A stretch of 20,401 nt of DNA from DATKKM01 sp036741795 (lineage in GTDB: Bacteria > Chloroflexota > Dehalococcoidia > SM23-28-2 > RBG-16-64-32), in assembly GCA_036741795.1 (NCBI GenBank), contig DAINRO010000045.1, forward strand, positions 1-20,401, given 5' to 3'. Below the pieces are notes generated by a model that saw nothing but the letters and a program-made list of their open reading frames with translations, was not told the origin of the DNA and searched no databases. The position numbers and the translations under genes were made by a program. Position 1 is the stretch's first letter, and each line of letters opens with the position of its first letter. Positions 1 to 6,437 of the stretch are shown piece by piece.

Positions 1-678
1 GCCTCTGGCTCGCCGCTGCACGACCTGGGCGAGAACTACCTGCTGAGCATGCACATGGTGCAGCACATGCTGCTGACGCTGGTGGCGCCACCGCTGCTGC
101 TCGCGGGCATCCCGGTGTGGCTGTACCAGAAGCTGCTTTGCGGCCCCATCGTGAAACCGGTAGCGAACGTCGTATTGAACCCTCTGCTTGCTATCTTCGC
201 CTTCAACATGCTGCTGGTGCTGACGCATTTGCCGCACGTGGTGGACTTCGCTCTGACCCATCACTGGTTCCACTTCGTGGTGCATGCGGGATTGGTGACT
301 ACGGCGATGATGATGTGGTGGCCGGTGATCACGAAGGTGCCGGGGTTGCCGCAGCTCGGCTACCCGTACCAGATGGCGTACCTGTTCGTGCAATCGCTGC
401 TGCCGGCCGTCATCGGGTCCTTTATTACCTTCTCGCAATCGCCGGTGTACGAGTTCTACGCCGCGGCCCCCCGCATCTGGGGCCTCGACGCCGTGCAGGA
501 CCAGCAGGCGGCGGCCTGGGTAATGAAGGTGGTGGGCAGCATTTACCTTTGGTCATTCATTGGCGTGGCGTTCTTTCGCTGGTACGCGGAGGAGACGGCG
601 CAAGACGAGCTTCGGTGGTCCGACGTCGAGGATGAACTCCGCGATATGGGGTTGACGCCGCAGCAGCAGGGCCGCTAG
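1..678 (+). CDS. ctaG: Cytochrome c oxidase assembly factor CtaG (caa3 type), 5' truncated
   Basis: The reading frame is open from the first base of the window, so the N-terminus lies outside; 225 residues are visible. Hydrophobic helices follow one another (roughly visible residues 17-37, 55-76, 88-105, 118-138, 168-189), and the segment SMHMVQHMLL with its Met/His cluster is typical of the caa3_CtaG family (PF09678). This family is an integral membrane protein required for assembly, probably copper delivery, of caa3-type cytochrome c oxidase. It is unrelated to the CtaG/Cox11 family of proteobacteria. The C-terminus is a short charged cytoplasmic tail. It ends tail-to-tail with the methyltransferase gene, the two stop codons sharing the bases CTAG. 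Neighbouring oxidase genes, if any, would lie upstream of the window. The assignment is by motif and membrane pattern only. Confidence 0.85.
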   Translation, partial: ASGSPLHDLGENYLLSMHMVQHMLLTLVAPPLLLAGIPVWLYQKLLCGPIVKPVANVVLNPLLAIFAFNMLLVLTHLPHVVDFALTHHWFHFVVHAGLVTTAMMMWWPVITKVPGLPQLGYPYQMAYLFVQSLLPAVIGSFITFSQSPVYEFYAAAPRIWGLDAVQDQQAAAWVMKVVGSIYLWSFIGVAFFRWYAEETAQDELRWSDVEDELRDMGLTPQQQGR

Positions 679-1409
679 GCAGGTTTTTTCGCCACGAACG
701 TCGTGTAGTCGGCGTAAAGTTCGACGGCGCGACGCTCGATCCTGATCCCATCCTCGACCTCTTCGGCGAAGAAGATGTCGGCACCCCGTTCCTCGGTGGC
801 GGTCCTTGCCTCGGCGGCTACGGCCAACATGGGCGCCCAGTAGTCCTCCCACGCCTTGAAGTCGTGTGTGTGGGTCCGATCGAGCGTTAACCCCGCCTTG
901 TTGATAGCGGCGACGTAGTCGTCGGCCGTGGTTTGGGCCATCTGACCCCACTCGCCCCACTCCTTGCCCAGCGGGCCGGGTTGCTCCCGCCAGGTGACGT
1001 CGGAGATGACGGCAGCCCCACCCGGGCGAAGGATGCGCGACATTTCGCGCAGGCAACGGTCCAGGCCGACGATGGAGGGGGCGCCGATGCAATAGACACC
1101 ATCCACTGCGCCGTCCCTGATAGGGGCGCGGCCTCCGTCGGCTCGAACCACCGTGACGAGGTCGCGCAGGTTGAAATGCCAGAACTTGGCCGTTGAGTAG
1201 TGGACGAACGGGTCATAGGGCTCGATGCAGACGACGCGGCAACCGTGGTGGCTGGCAAGGGTGGCAGCAGCCTCGCCCTTGCCCGAGGCGATGTCGACCA
1301 GGACCGTGCTTTCTCCGGGCTTCACGGTCTCGGCGATGATGTCCACGGTCTCGGCGGCGCCGGGAGTCAGGTACTCCTGGCGGGCGTAGATGCGAGGGTA
1401 GTCGGGCAT
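675..1409 (-). CDS. Class I SAM-dependent methyltransferase
   Basis: This 244-residue protein has the class I methyltransferase layout. Motif I (VLVDIASGKGE, about residues 37-46) binds the methionine part of S-adenosylmethionine, the acidic CIEPYDP end of beta-2 binds the ribose, and RADGGRAPIRDGAVDGVYC followed by ILRPGGAAVISDV gives the usual post-motif region (UbiE/Methyltransf_11 type). The substrate cannot be read from the sequence. Its ATG lies 2 bp after the stop of the MDMPI-like gene and has no clear Shine-Dalgarno site, so it is probably translated by coupling from that gene. It looks like the last gene of an mscL / MDMPI-like / methyltransferase run. The 3' end overlaps the convergent ctaG stop by 3-4 bases. 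Confidence 0.85.
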   Translation of the reverse strand: MPDYPRIYARQEYLTPGAAETVDIIAETVKPGESTVLVDIASGKGEAAATLASHHGCRVVCIEPYDPFVHYSTAKFWHFNLRDLVTVVRADGGRAPIRDGAVDGVYCIGAPSIVGLDRCLREMSRILRPGGAAVISDVTWREQPGPLGKEWGEWGQMAQTTADDYVAAINKAGLTLDRTHTHDFKAWEDYWAPMLAVAAEARTATEERGADIFFAEEVEDGIRIERRAVELYADYTTFVAKKPA

Positions 1410-1411
1410 GG

Positions 1412-2299
1412 TCAGGCGATGATGGAGACCATTTGGAGCACCTGGGCGGCAAGTGCTTCGTTTCCTGTCAGGCGGGCATGCTTTCTCGCTTCTGAGGCTG
1501 AGATCGTCCTGGTGAAAAGGCGCCAGGCAGTGTCCTGATCAAGCTCGGCCTCGGCGTTCGAGTCTGCGGCGTTCGGGGAGAGGAGCCATCGTCCTCCATT
1601 CTTGAGGATGGACCATGTCCCCCCGGCATCGCCAGTGATGCGGAGGACGACGCACGTGCCCTGAGGCGCATCCAAATCCCGGAACGTGTGGGGCAGGGCG
1701 CGGGCAAAGGTATCGAGGACGGGGGCGAAGAGACGAGACTCGTAGAGCATTGGCAACCCAGCGCCTTCCCTGATCTGGGCCTGATGGTGCCATCGTTCCG
1801 TGTATTCACGAGCCAGATCGAACCAGTTGGGCGATTCGGACTCGCCGGCCCAGCTGACGCCGAGGCCCATTTTGTTCGGATCTAGCGACTCGAAGTAGGC
1901 CTGGGTCTGATTGCCGGTCCATTCAAGCATGTCGACGATGACGCGTGGGCTGAGCCGGCGGGTGGCCTCGACCCATGCTTCGTTCTGGCGGTTGATGAAC
2001 TCAAGCAGATGCCGGGTCGACGAATCGTCGCCAGTAAAGTCGAAGCGCTGCGCAGCGAACCGGTCTCGCCCGCCGGAGAGGCGTCCGAGATCATCGGCGA
2101 TGAGGTGCTGAGCAATGTCTTTGACGGTCCACGCGTCGCAGACGGTTGGGTTGGACCATTGGGCGTCGCTGAGCGAGCGCAGGGCGTCGAGCAGGGCGGC
2201 GCGCTCCTCCGGGAAGAGCGCTAAAACGTCGATCCGCGGAAGTGGTTGCAGCTCTATGCCTGCGGGACGGGTTGAACTTGCGTGGTGCAGAACGAGCAA
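1412..2299 (-). CDS. Maleylpyruvate isomerase N-terminal / TIGR03083-like protein
   Basis: The protein (295 residues from the start chosen here) belongs to the DinB-like four-helix MDMPI_N group. It has an early DAWTVKDIAQHL segment (His about residue 65) and a WHHQAQIR segment (His about 171-172), which in the family supply a metal site. Members include mycothiol-dependent maleylpyruvate isomerases, but most are uncharacterised, so no reaction is assigned. The start is uncertain: the frame is open to a GTG at 2341, inside mscL, and has no ATG. I chose TTG at 2299-2297 because GGAGG lies 7 bases upstream of it (2311-2307). Family similarity seems to begin only near residue 20. The start therefore overlaps the 3' end of mscL by about 46 bases in another frame, which suggests translational coupling. 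Confidence 0.72.
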   Translation of the reverse strand: MLVLHHASSTRPAGIELQPLPRIDVLALFPEERAALLDALRSLSDAQWSNPTVCDAWTVKDIAQHLIADDLGRLSGGRDRFAAQRFDFTGDDSSTRHLLEFINRQNEAWVEATRRLSPRVIVDMLEWTGNQTQAYFESLDPNKMGLGVSWAGESESPNWFDLAREYTERWHHQAQIREGAGLPMLYESRLFAPVLDTFARALPHTFRDLDAPQGTCVVLRITGDAGGTWSILKNGGRWLLSPNAADSNAEAELDQDTAWRLFTRTISASEARKHARLTGNEALAAQVLQMVSIIA

Positions 2300-2676
2300 C
2301 GAGTCGCCTCCGATGGGATGTCGCTGAGGCACTCGGGGCACTTCCGGATCGTGGGGTCTGCGGGCTCTTCCTTGCGCATCATTGCAGTGATCTTGTTGTA
2401 CGGCACGACCACGAAGAAGAAGATCGCTGCCGCGATCGTGACGAAGGCGAACAGGGCGTTGATGAACGAACCGTAGTAGAAGGTGCTGCCGTTAATCGTG
2501 AACGTCAGTCCCGAGAAATCCGGCTCGCCGAAGATGATGCCTATGATCGGGGTGATGATGTCCTCGACCAGTGACGTTACGACGGCCGCGAAGGCGACGC
2601 CGAGGACGACGGCGACAGCGAGATCCACGACATTCCCCCGCATGAGGAAAGTCTTGAATTCGTTCATAAGGGACAT
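2254..2676 (-). CDS. mscL: Large-conductance mechanosensitive channel MscL with C-terminal zinc ribbon
   Basis: The first 100 residues match MscL, the pentameric inner-membrane channel that opens under membrane tension to release solutes on osmotic downshock. TM1 (about residues 15-45) carries the signature RGNVVDLAVAVVLGVAF, a short periplasmic loop follows (about 50-68), and TM2 is at about 70-93, ending in VPYNK. In place of the usual C-terminal helical bundle there is a ribbon-like tail with CPEC (113-116) and CSFC (127-130), expected to bind one zinc. Tails of this kind are known in some actinobacterial and chloroflexal MscL proteins. The ATG is well placed behind GGGAGG (spacer about 6), and a TAGAAT -10 box lies upstream. 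It is the first gene of the 2676-675 run. Confidence 0.93.
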   Translation of the reverse strand: MSLMNEFKTFLMRGNVVDLAVAVVLGVAFAAVVTSLVEDIITPIIGIIFGEPDFSGLTFTINGSTFYYGSFINALFAFVTIAAAIFFFVVVPYNKITAMMRKEEPADPTIRKCPECLSDIPSEATRCSFCTTQVQPVPQA

Positions 2677-2716
2677 CGGGCACCTCCCGTGACTCGGCGA
2701 AGAGTGGCTGGCGAGG

Positions 2717-2722
2717 ATTCTA
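2717..2722 (-). promoter_or_regulatory. Putative -10 box of mscL (TGG-TAGAAT)
   Basis: Reading the minus strand, TGGTAGAAT lies about 40 bases upstream of the mscL ATG, in the spacer between the MBL hydrolase stop (2758) and mscL. It fits the TANNNT -10 pattern with an upstream TG. No convincing -35 box was found at 17 bp. Only sequence resemblance supports it. Confidence 0.4.
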
Positions 2723-2757
2723 CCACGGGAGTGGTGCGTGGTGAGTTGAAAGATGGG

Positions 2758-3557
2758 CTAGCCGGGGATAGACCACTCGTCGCCGTTTTGAGTGACACGA
2801 TTCTCGGATTCGAGCTTGGCGAGGTGGGCCTCGACCTGGCGGGTGGCCGCCATGACGAGGCGCTTGTCCAGCTCCGGGTAGATGGCGCTCAGCATCTTCT
2901 TGACGGTGTTCTTGCCCTTCGCGATGAGCTTGAGGATCTGCTCCTCGCGGGCGTGGCGGTGATCGATGAGTTCCTGGAGCTTGGAGGGGACGTCGTGGAC
3001 GGCCACCCCGTGGCCCGGGAGCATCACGGCGCTGTCGAGAGCCTGGAGGCGGGCGAGGGATTCGAGGTAGAGACCCATGTCGCCGTGCGGAGGAGGTGAG
3101 ATGGCGACGGTTCCCAGGCCGAGCGCCGTGTCGCCGGTGAAGAGGGCGCGTTCCTGCGGGATGTAGATGCAGACAGAGCCGAGGGTGTGGCCGGGGGTGT
3201 GGACAATCCGGAGGGTGAGGTCGCCGACGGTGAACTCGTCGCCGTCGTTCACGAGGATTTCAGGTTCGGCCTCGGCGGCCTGCTGGCGGAACTTCTCGAC
3301 TTTTTCGCGGAGTTCCTTCTGGTCCTCGGGTATCTCAATGTCCTGCGGGGCGTCGCTGTCCCACTCCTTGATGAACTTCGTCTCGTCCGGGTGAAGGGTG
3401 ACTTGAGCGCCGGTGGCGGTGCGCAACTGGGCGGCGCCGGCAGTGTGGTCGAAGTGGTGGTGGGTGAGGACTATGTACTTGATGGAGACGTCGGAATGGT
3501 CCTTGAGGAAGTCAATGCGGGCCTTAACCGACGCCTCGTCGCCGAAGCCACTGTCGA
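2758..3557 (-). CDS. MBL-fold metallo-hydrolase (LACTB2-like), N-terminus lost in assembly gap
   Basis: About 266 residues are visible; the first 30-40 residues expected for the family fall in the 100-N gap, so no start codon is seen. The zinc-site motifs are present in order: THHHFDHT (HxHxDH), HTPGHT, FTGDT and LPGHG. The C-terminal 70 residues (RHAREEQILKLI then KMLSAIYPEL and VEAHLAKLE) resemble the winged-helix-like tail of LACTB2-type hydrolases and of the wider glyoxalase II-like group. Members cleave RNA or small thioesters; the substrate here is unknown. The stop is 81 bp upstream of mscL. It may have been transcribed with the GNAT genes on the other side of the gap, but the unknown gap length prevents a decision. 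Confidence 0.82.
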
Positions 3558-3657
3558 NNNNNNNNNNNNNNNNNNNNNNNNNNNNNNNNNNNNNNNNNNN
3601 NNNNNNNNNNNNNNNNNNNNNNNNNNNNNNNNNNNNNNNNNNNNNNNNNNNNNNNNN
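3558..3657. other. Assembly gap of 100 N
   Basis: This is a run of exactly 100 undetermined bases, the conventional placeholder for a scaffold join of unknown length. It removes the start of the MBL hydrolase gene and the end of the GNAT gene, so it must stand for at least the missing coding ends (roughly 50-60 codons by family comparison) plus any spacer. Any open frame reading through it is an artefact. Confidence 0.97.
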
Positions 3658-4157
3658 GGCTCTCCGAAACGCAGGCGGTGGCCCCGCAGGACGCCCTCCT
3701 GGACGAAGCCGCACTTCTGATAACAGCGGATGGCCCGGGGGTTGTCCGCGTCGGCGATCAAGAAGACGCGATTTAGGCCCAGTTCTTCAAAGGCGCAGCG
3801 AAGGACGAGCCGGATGGCGTCGGTTCCGTATCCGCCGCTCCAGTAAGCTCGCTCGCCGATGCTGATGTAGAGCTCGGCCCGGAAGTGGACGTCATCGATG
3901 GCGGCGAGGCCGACGTTGCCGATGGGCTGGCCCTGGTGGTTGTCGATCATCCATGAGCGTCGATAGGGATCCCGCAGGTGACTTTCGAGCCGCGCCGATT
4001 CTGATTCGAGCGTCGGACGTGGCATCTCCGAGAGGTGGAGCCAGTGCAGCACGTCTGGATCGTTGAACCAGCGGACGAGGTATTCGACGTCGGCCGGCGT
4101 CGCGGGCCTGAGGCTTACGAGGGGGCCATCGAGCGTGGAGATTGGAGGGAAGGTCAC
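3658..4157 (-). CDS. GNAT family N-acetyltransferase (RimJ/RimL type), C-terminus lost in gap
   Basis: About 166 residues are visible from a GTG start (4157-4155). The fold signatures are those of the GNAT superfamily, which transfers an acyl group from acetyl-CoA to an amine. LVSLRPATPADVEYLVRW is the N-terminal strand-helix, WSGGYGTDAIRLVL is the acetyl-CoA pyrophosphate loop (Q/RxxGxG/A type), and NPRAIRCYQKCGFVQEG is the C-terminal signature. About 20 residues are missing at the C-terminus. The GTG overlaps the TGA of the upstream GNAT gene in the sequence GTGA, so translation is probably coupled. The two proteins are clearly similar and probably arose by tandem duplication. The substrate is unknown. 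The frame continues upstream of the GTG, but that part antiparallels the other GNAT gene and shows no family similarity. Confidence 0.82.
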
Positions 4158-4693
4158 GAGGGTTGCCAGTCTTCGCGCAGTACAGACATCATGACGGTGT
4201 TGCTGAAGTTGCCCTGGACGAAGCGATCCTGGCGGCGCATGCCTTCCTCGACGAACCCGCATTTCTCGTAGCAACGGCGGCCACGGGCGTTGTCCTCGTC
4301 TGTCGTAAGTTCTATCCGGTTCAGTTCCATATCTTCGAAGCCATATTCGAGCATGAGGCGGACGGCGTCGGTGCCATAGCCTTTGCTCCACTCCTCTTTG
4401 TCATGGATGGAGATGCCGAGTTCAGCCTTGCGGTGTTTAGCGGCCATGCGCAGTTCGCAGGTGCCGACCAATTGGCCCTCAAGGGATTCTATTGCCCAGA
4501 GGACGTTGTTGGGGTTGGCGCGGGTCTCCTCGTACCAGGCGATCTCCTCGTCGAGGGTCGGGGGCTTTTCGACGGCGGCGAGCCAGCGGCGGACTTCGGG
4601 GTCGGCAAGCCAGTGCGTGAACGACTGGAGATCAGCGGGGCGGACGGGGCGAAGACGGACCTTTTGCCCCTCGAGAACGGACTCCGAAATCAC
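4154..4693 (-). CDS. GNAT family N-acetyltransferase (RimJ/RimL type)
   Basis: This 179-residue, complete GNAT protein carries VRLRPVRPADLQSF at the start, the acetyl-CoA loop EWSKGYGTDAVRL (KGYGT about residues 104-108), and NARGRRCYEKCGFVEEG near the end. It resembles ribosomal-protein or small-molecule N-acetyltransferases of the RimJ/RimL type; the acceptor is not predictable. The frame is open up to 4879, inside the divergent hydrolase gene. I chose GTG at 4693-4691 because family similarity begins right after it and a TAACAT -10 box lies only 10 bases upstream. There is no Shine-Dalgarno site, so the message may be leaderless or nearly so. It is the first gene of the two-gene GNAT unit. 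Confidence 0.85.
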   Translation of the reverse strand: MISESVLEGQKVRLRPVRPADLQSFTHWLADPEVRRWLAAVEKPPTLDEEIAWYEETRANPNNVLWAIESLEGQLVGTCELRMAAKHRKAELGISIHDKEEWSKGYGTDAVRLMLEYGFEDMELNRIELTTDEDNARGRRCYEKCGFVEEGMRRQDRFVQGNFSNTVMMSVLREDWQPS

Positions 4694-4732
4694 GATTGGC
4701 GCTATGTTATCATCCCGCCCGAGGAGGTCCGC
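4694..4732. promoter_or_regulatory. Compact divergent promoter with overlapping -10 boxes
   Basis: Only 39 bases separate the GNAT GTG (minus) from the MBL ATG (plus). TATGTT at 4703-4708 reads as a plus-strand -10 box and TAACAT at 4709-4704 as a minus-strand -10 box; the two overlap almost completely because the sequence TATGTTA is near-symmetric. A strong ribosome site, GAGGAGG (4721-4727), serves only the plus gene. Promoter activity is inferred. Confidence 0.45.
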
Positions 4733-5380
4733 ATGGACGAGATTAAGCAAGGGAATTTCCGGTTGATCAAGGTAGGGCCGCTGGGGCCCTTCGCTAACAA
4801 CGCCTACATCGTGGCGGACGAGGAATCGAAGGAAGCACTGCTTGTCGATATGCCGTCGCAGAGCGACCAGAGTCTCCACGTCATCAGCGAGCGCGGATAC
4901 AGCGTGAAGGCAGTGCTATTGACGCACTCGCACGGGGATCACTGGGCGGACTACGGGCTGGTGAAGAACGCGCTGGATGTGCCGGTAATGGCTCACCCGG
5001 ACGAGCGCGGGGTACTGGGCGAACGGATCGACGAGCCGCTGGCTCACGGCCAGGAGCTGAACGTCGGGCCATTCGTGATCCGGGCGCTGCACACACCGGG
5101 ACACACGCCGGGGAGCACGTGCTTCGTGACCGGCAAGCATCTGATATCGGGGGACACCCTATTTCCGGGCGGGCCTGGACGGTCGGGCTCACCGGAGGAC
5201 CTACAGGAGATGATCTCGTCGATCACTACGGTGCTGTTCGAGCTGCCGGACGAGACGGACGTGCTGCCTGGCCACGGGGACAACGGGCGGATCGGGGACT
5301 CGAAGCGGGAATACGCGGTGTTCGAGAGTAAGGAACATGCACCGGGCTTGTGTGGGGATGTGACGTGGGAAGGATCTTAG
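4733..5380 (+). CDS. MBL-fold metallo-hydrolase (YcbL/glyoxalase II-like)
   Basis: This complete 215-residue protein has every zinc-site motif of the single-domain MBL hydrolases: LTHSHGDHWAD (His65, His67, Asp69, His70), HTPGHTPGS (His124), SGDTLFPGGPGRS (Asp141) and LPGHG (His181). The strand GPFANNAYIV followed by LLVDMPS and the GDTLFPGGPGR stretch are characteristic of the YcbL/glyoxalase II-like branch, which hydrolyses S-lactoylglutathione or related thioesters. The true substrate is not shown by sequence. The ATG at 4733 is chosen because GAGGAGG lies 5 bases upstream; the frame is open far upstream but there it only mirrors the GNAT gene. It stands alone on the plus strand. Confidence 0.88.
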   Translation: MDEIKQGNFRLIKVGPLGPFANNAYIVADEESKEALLVDMPSQSDQSLHVISERGYSVKAVLLTHSHGDHWADYGLVKNALDVPVMAHPDERGVLGERIDEPLAHGQELNVGPFVIRALHTPGHTPGSTCFVTGKHLISGDTLFPGGPGRSGSPEDLQEMISSITTVLFELPDETDVLPGHGDNGRIGDSKREYAVFESKEHAPGLCGDVTWEGS

Positions 5381-5410
5381 GCCCGCGAAGGAAGTTGGTT
5401 TTCGTCTGAT

Positions 5411-5449
5411 CGATACTGTTACGTTTTGTTTATTAGCGCAGCAGTATCG
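5411..5449. repeat. Inverted repeat CGATACTG / CAGTATCG
   Basis: Perfect 8-base arms at 5411-5418 and 5442-5449 are separated by 23 AT-richer bases, in the 122-bp spacer between the MBL gene and the DUF5666 gene. It could be a terminator for the first gene or an operator for the second. No T-run follows the second arm. Confidence 0.45.
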
Positions 5450-5502
5450 GCTTCGGTGGCCTGTCGTTCTGTCTAGTTAGGGTTCAGGATGGAGGCCGCC
5501 TA

Positions 5503-6375
5503 ATGATTGGTAAATCGATAGTAATACTGGCGTTGACAGTGCTGGCAACTTCGGTTGTTGCAGTAGGAGTAGTCGCAGCGGGCAGTATCACCGAGGACAA
5601 TGCCCCGCCGACAGATCTCCTTGGGGGCGAGATGCTTAGTTGCCCGGATGGCACGCAGGTGCAGGCTCGTTTCTCCCGCAATGCGGACGCCTGGGAAGTA
5701 ACCGGCATCCTCTCGACTGGCCTGGTTGGGACGATTACCGTCGCCGGGCCACAGGGAGACGTTTCCGCTACTCCGGCAGTGAATCTCGTCGTGTCCGGAG
5801 ACCCGCAACAGGGTGAGGTTGTGACGATGGCGGGGATGATCCCGGCAGCAACCGGGGAGATGGTGGCGACCTCAATAGCGGCAGAGTGTCCGGGAACGGA
5901 TCCGACGACCCCGGCTGAAGTTCCTCCTCCTCCGGCAGCTGAGGTCGTGGCTTTAGTGGACGATCCGAATGCCGACGAAGCGGTCGAGGATGAGGCCGAA
6001 GGCGTTTGTAACCGAGGGGCTGGCCAATCAGGTGAAGTCCTTATGCACGAGAATAATGGTGGCGTGCACATCCAGCGCGGCCAGGTGGTGTCAATAGAGG
6101 GCGATCATCTCTCGGTGCAGACTCCAGAGGGCACGATGGTCGTGATGATCGATGAGGACACGCACCTAAACGGCGACGCGGCTGCTGGATTCGAGGTCAA
6201 GGTTCGTGGCGACGTCGATGGCGGCGTGCTCATTGCTGACGAAGTGAAAGTGCTGTGCCCGAATCCTCACGGGGAGGACGACGAAGAAGACGACGATGAG
6301 AAGCATGATGATGGCGAGAACGGGCGCGGGAAAGACAAGCACGATGACAAGGAGGATGGCGGGGAGGACGACTGA
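5503..6375 (+). CDS. Exported DUF5666-domain protein with acidic His/Asp-rich tail
   Basis: This 290-residue protein begins with a signal peptide or membrane anchor (Lys4, hydrophobic 6-26, possible cleavage after VVAAG). Residues about 41-129 form a beta-rich domain starting and ending with Cys (47, 129). A Pro/Ala/acidic linker covers 130-168, and residues 185-252 (IQRGQVVSIEGDHLSVQTPE ... ADEVKVLC) match the small DUF5666 beta-barrel-like repeat. The earlier domain may be a diverged copy. The last 33 residues (258-290) are nearly all Asp, Glu, Lys, His and Gly and must be disordered. Function is unknown; such tails often bind divalent cations, but that is inference. The ATG has GGAGG 7 bases upstream. 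It is monocistronic and ends before a hairpin at 6404-6423. Confidence 0.75.
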   Translation: MIGKSIVILALTVLATSVVAVGVVAAGSITEDNAPPTDLLGGEMLSCPDGTQVQARFSRNADAWEVTGILSTGLVGTITVAGPQGDVSATPAVNLVVSGDPQQGEVVTMAGMIPAATGEMVATSIAAECPGTDPTTPAEVPPPPAAEVVALVDDPNADEAVEDEAEGVCNRGAGQSGEVLMHENNGGVHIQRGQVVSIEGDHLSVQTPEGTMVVMIDEDTHLNGDAAAGFEVKVRGDVDGGVLIADEVKVLCPNPHGEDDEEDDDEKHDDGENGRGKDKHDDKEDGGEDD

Positions 6376-6403
6376 TCCGACGAACCTAGATGCTCGTAAT
6401 GGG

Positions 6404-6423
6404 ATTCCCGCCTCCGCGGGAAT
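6404..6423. repeat. Perfect hairpin ATTCCCGC-CTCC-GCGGGAAT (dRS3-like)
   Basis: Eight-base perfect arms surround a 4-base loop between the convergent ends of the DUF5666 gene and the SDR gene. The element fits the pattern ATTCCC-N8-GGGAAT known as the dRS3 repeat in Neisseria and seen as dispersed repeats elsewhere. It has no T-run, so it would act at most as a stem-type bidirectional transcription stop or mRNA 3' end. Confidence 0.6.
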
Positions 6424-6437
6424 TAACGACTGGGGAT

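Noticed and set aside
3471..4391. Single long minus-strand frames running through the 100 N at 3558-3657
   Set aside because: The Ns are a placeholder of unknown length, and the two sides belong to different families (GNAT and MBL).
4142..4732. N-terminal extension of the plus-strand MBL hydrolase frame
   Set aside because: It is antisense to the GNAT gene; GAGGAGG and the conserved N-terminus place the start at 4733.
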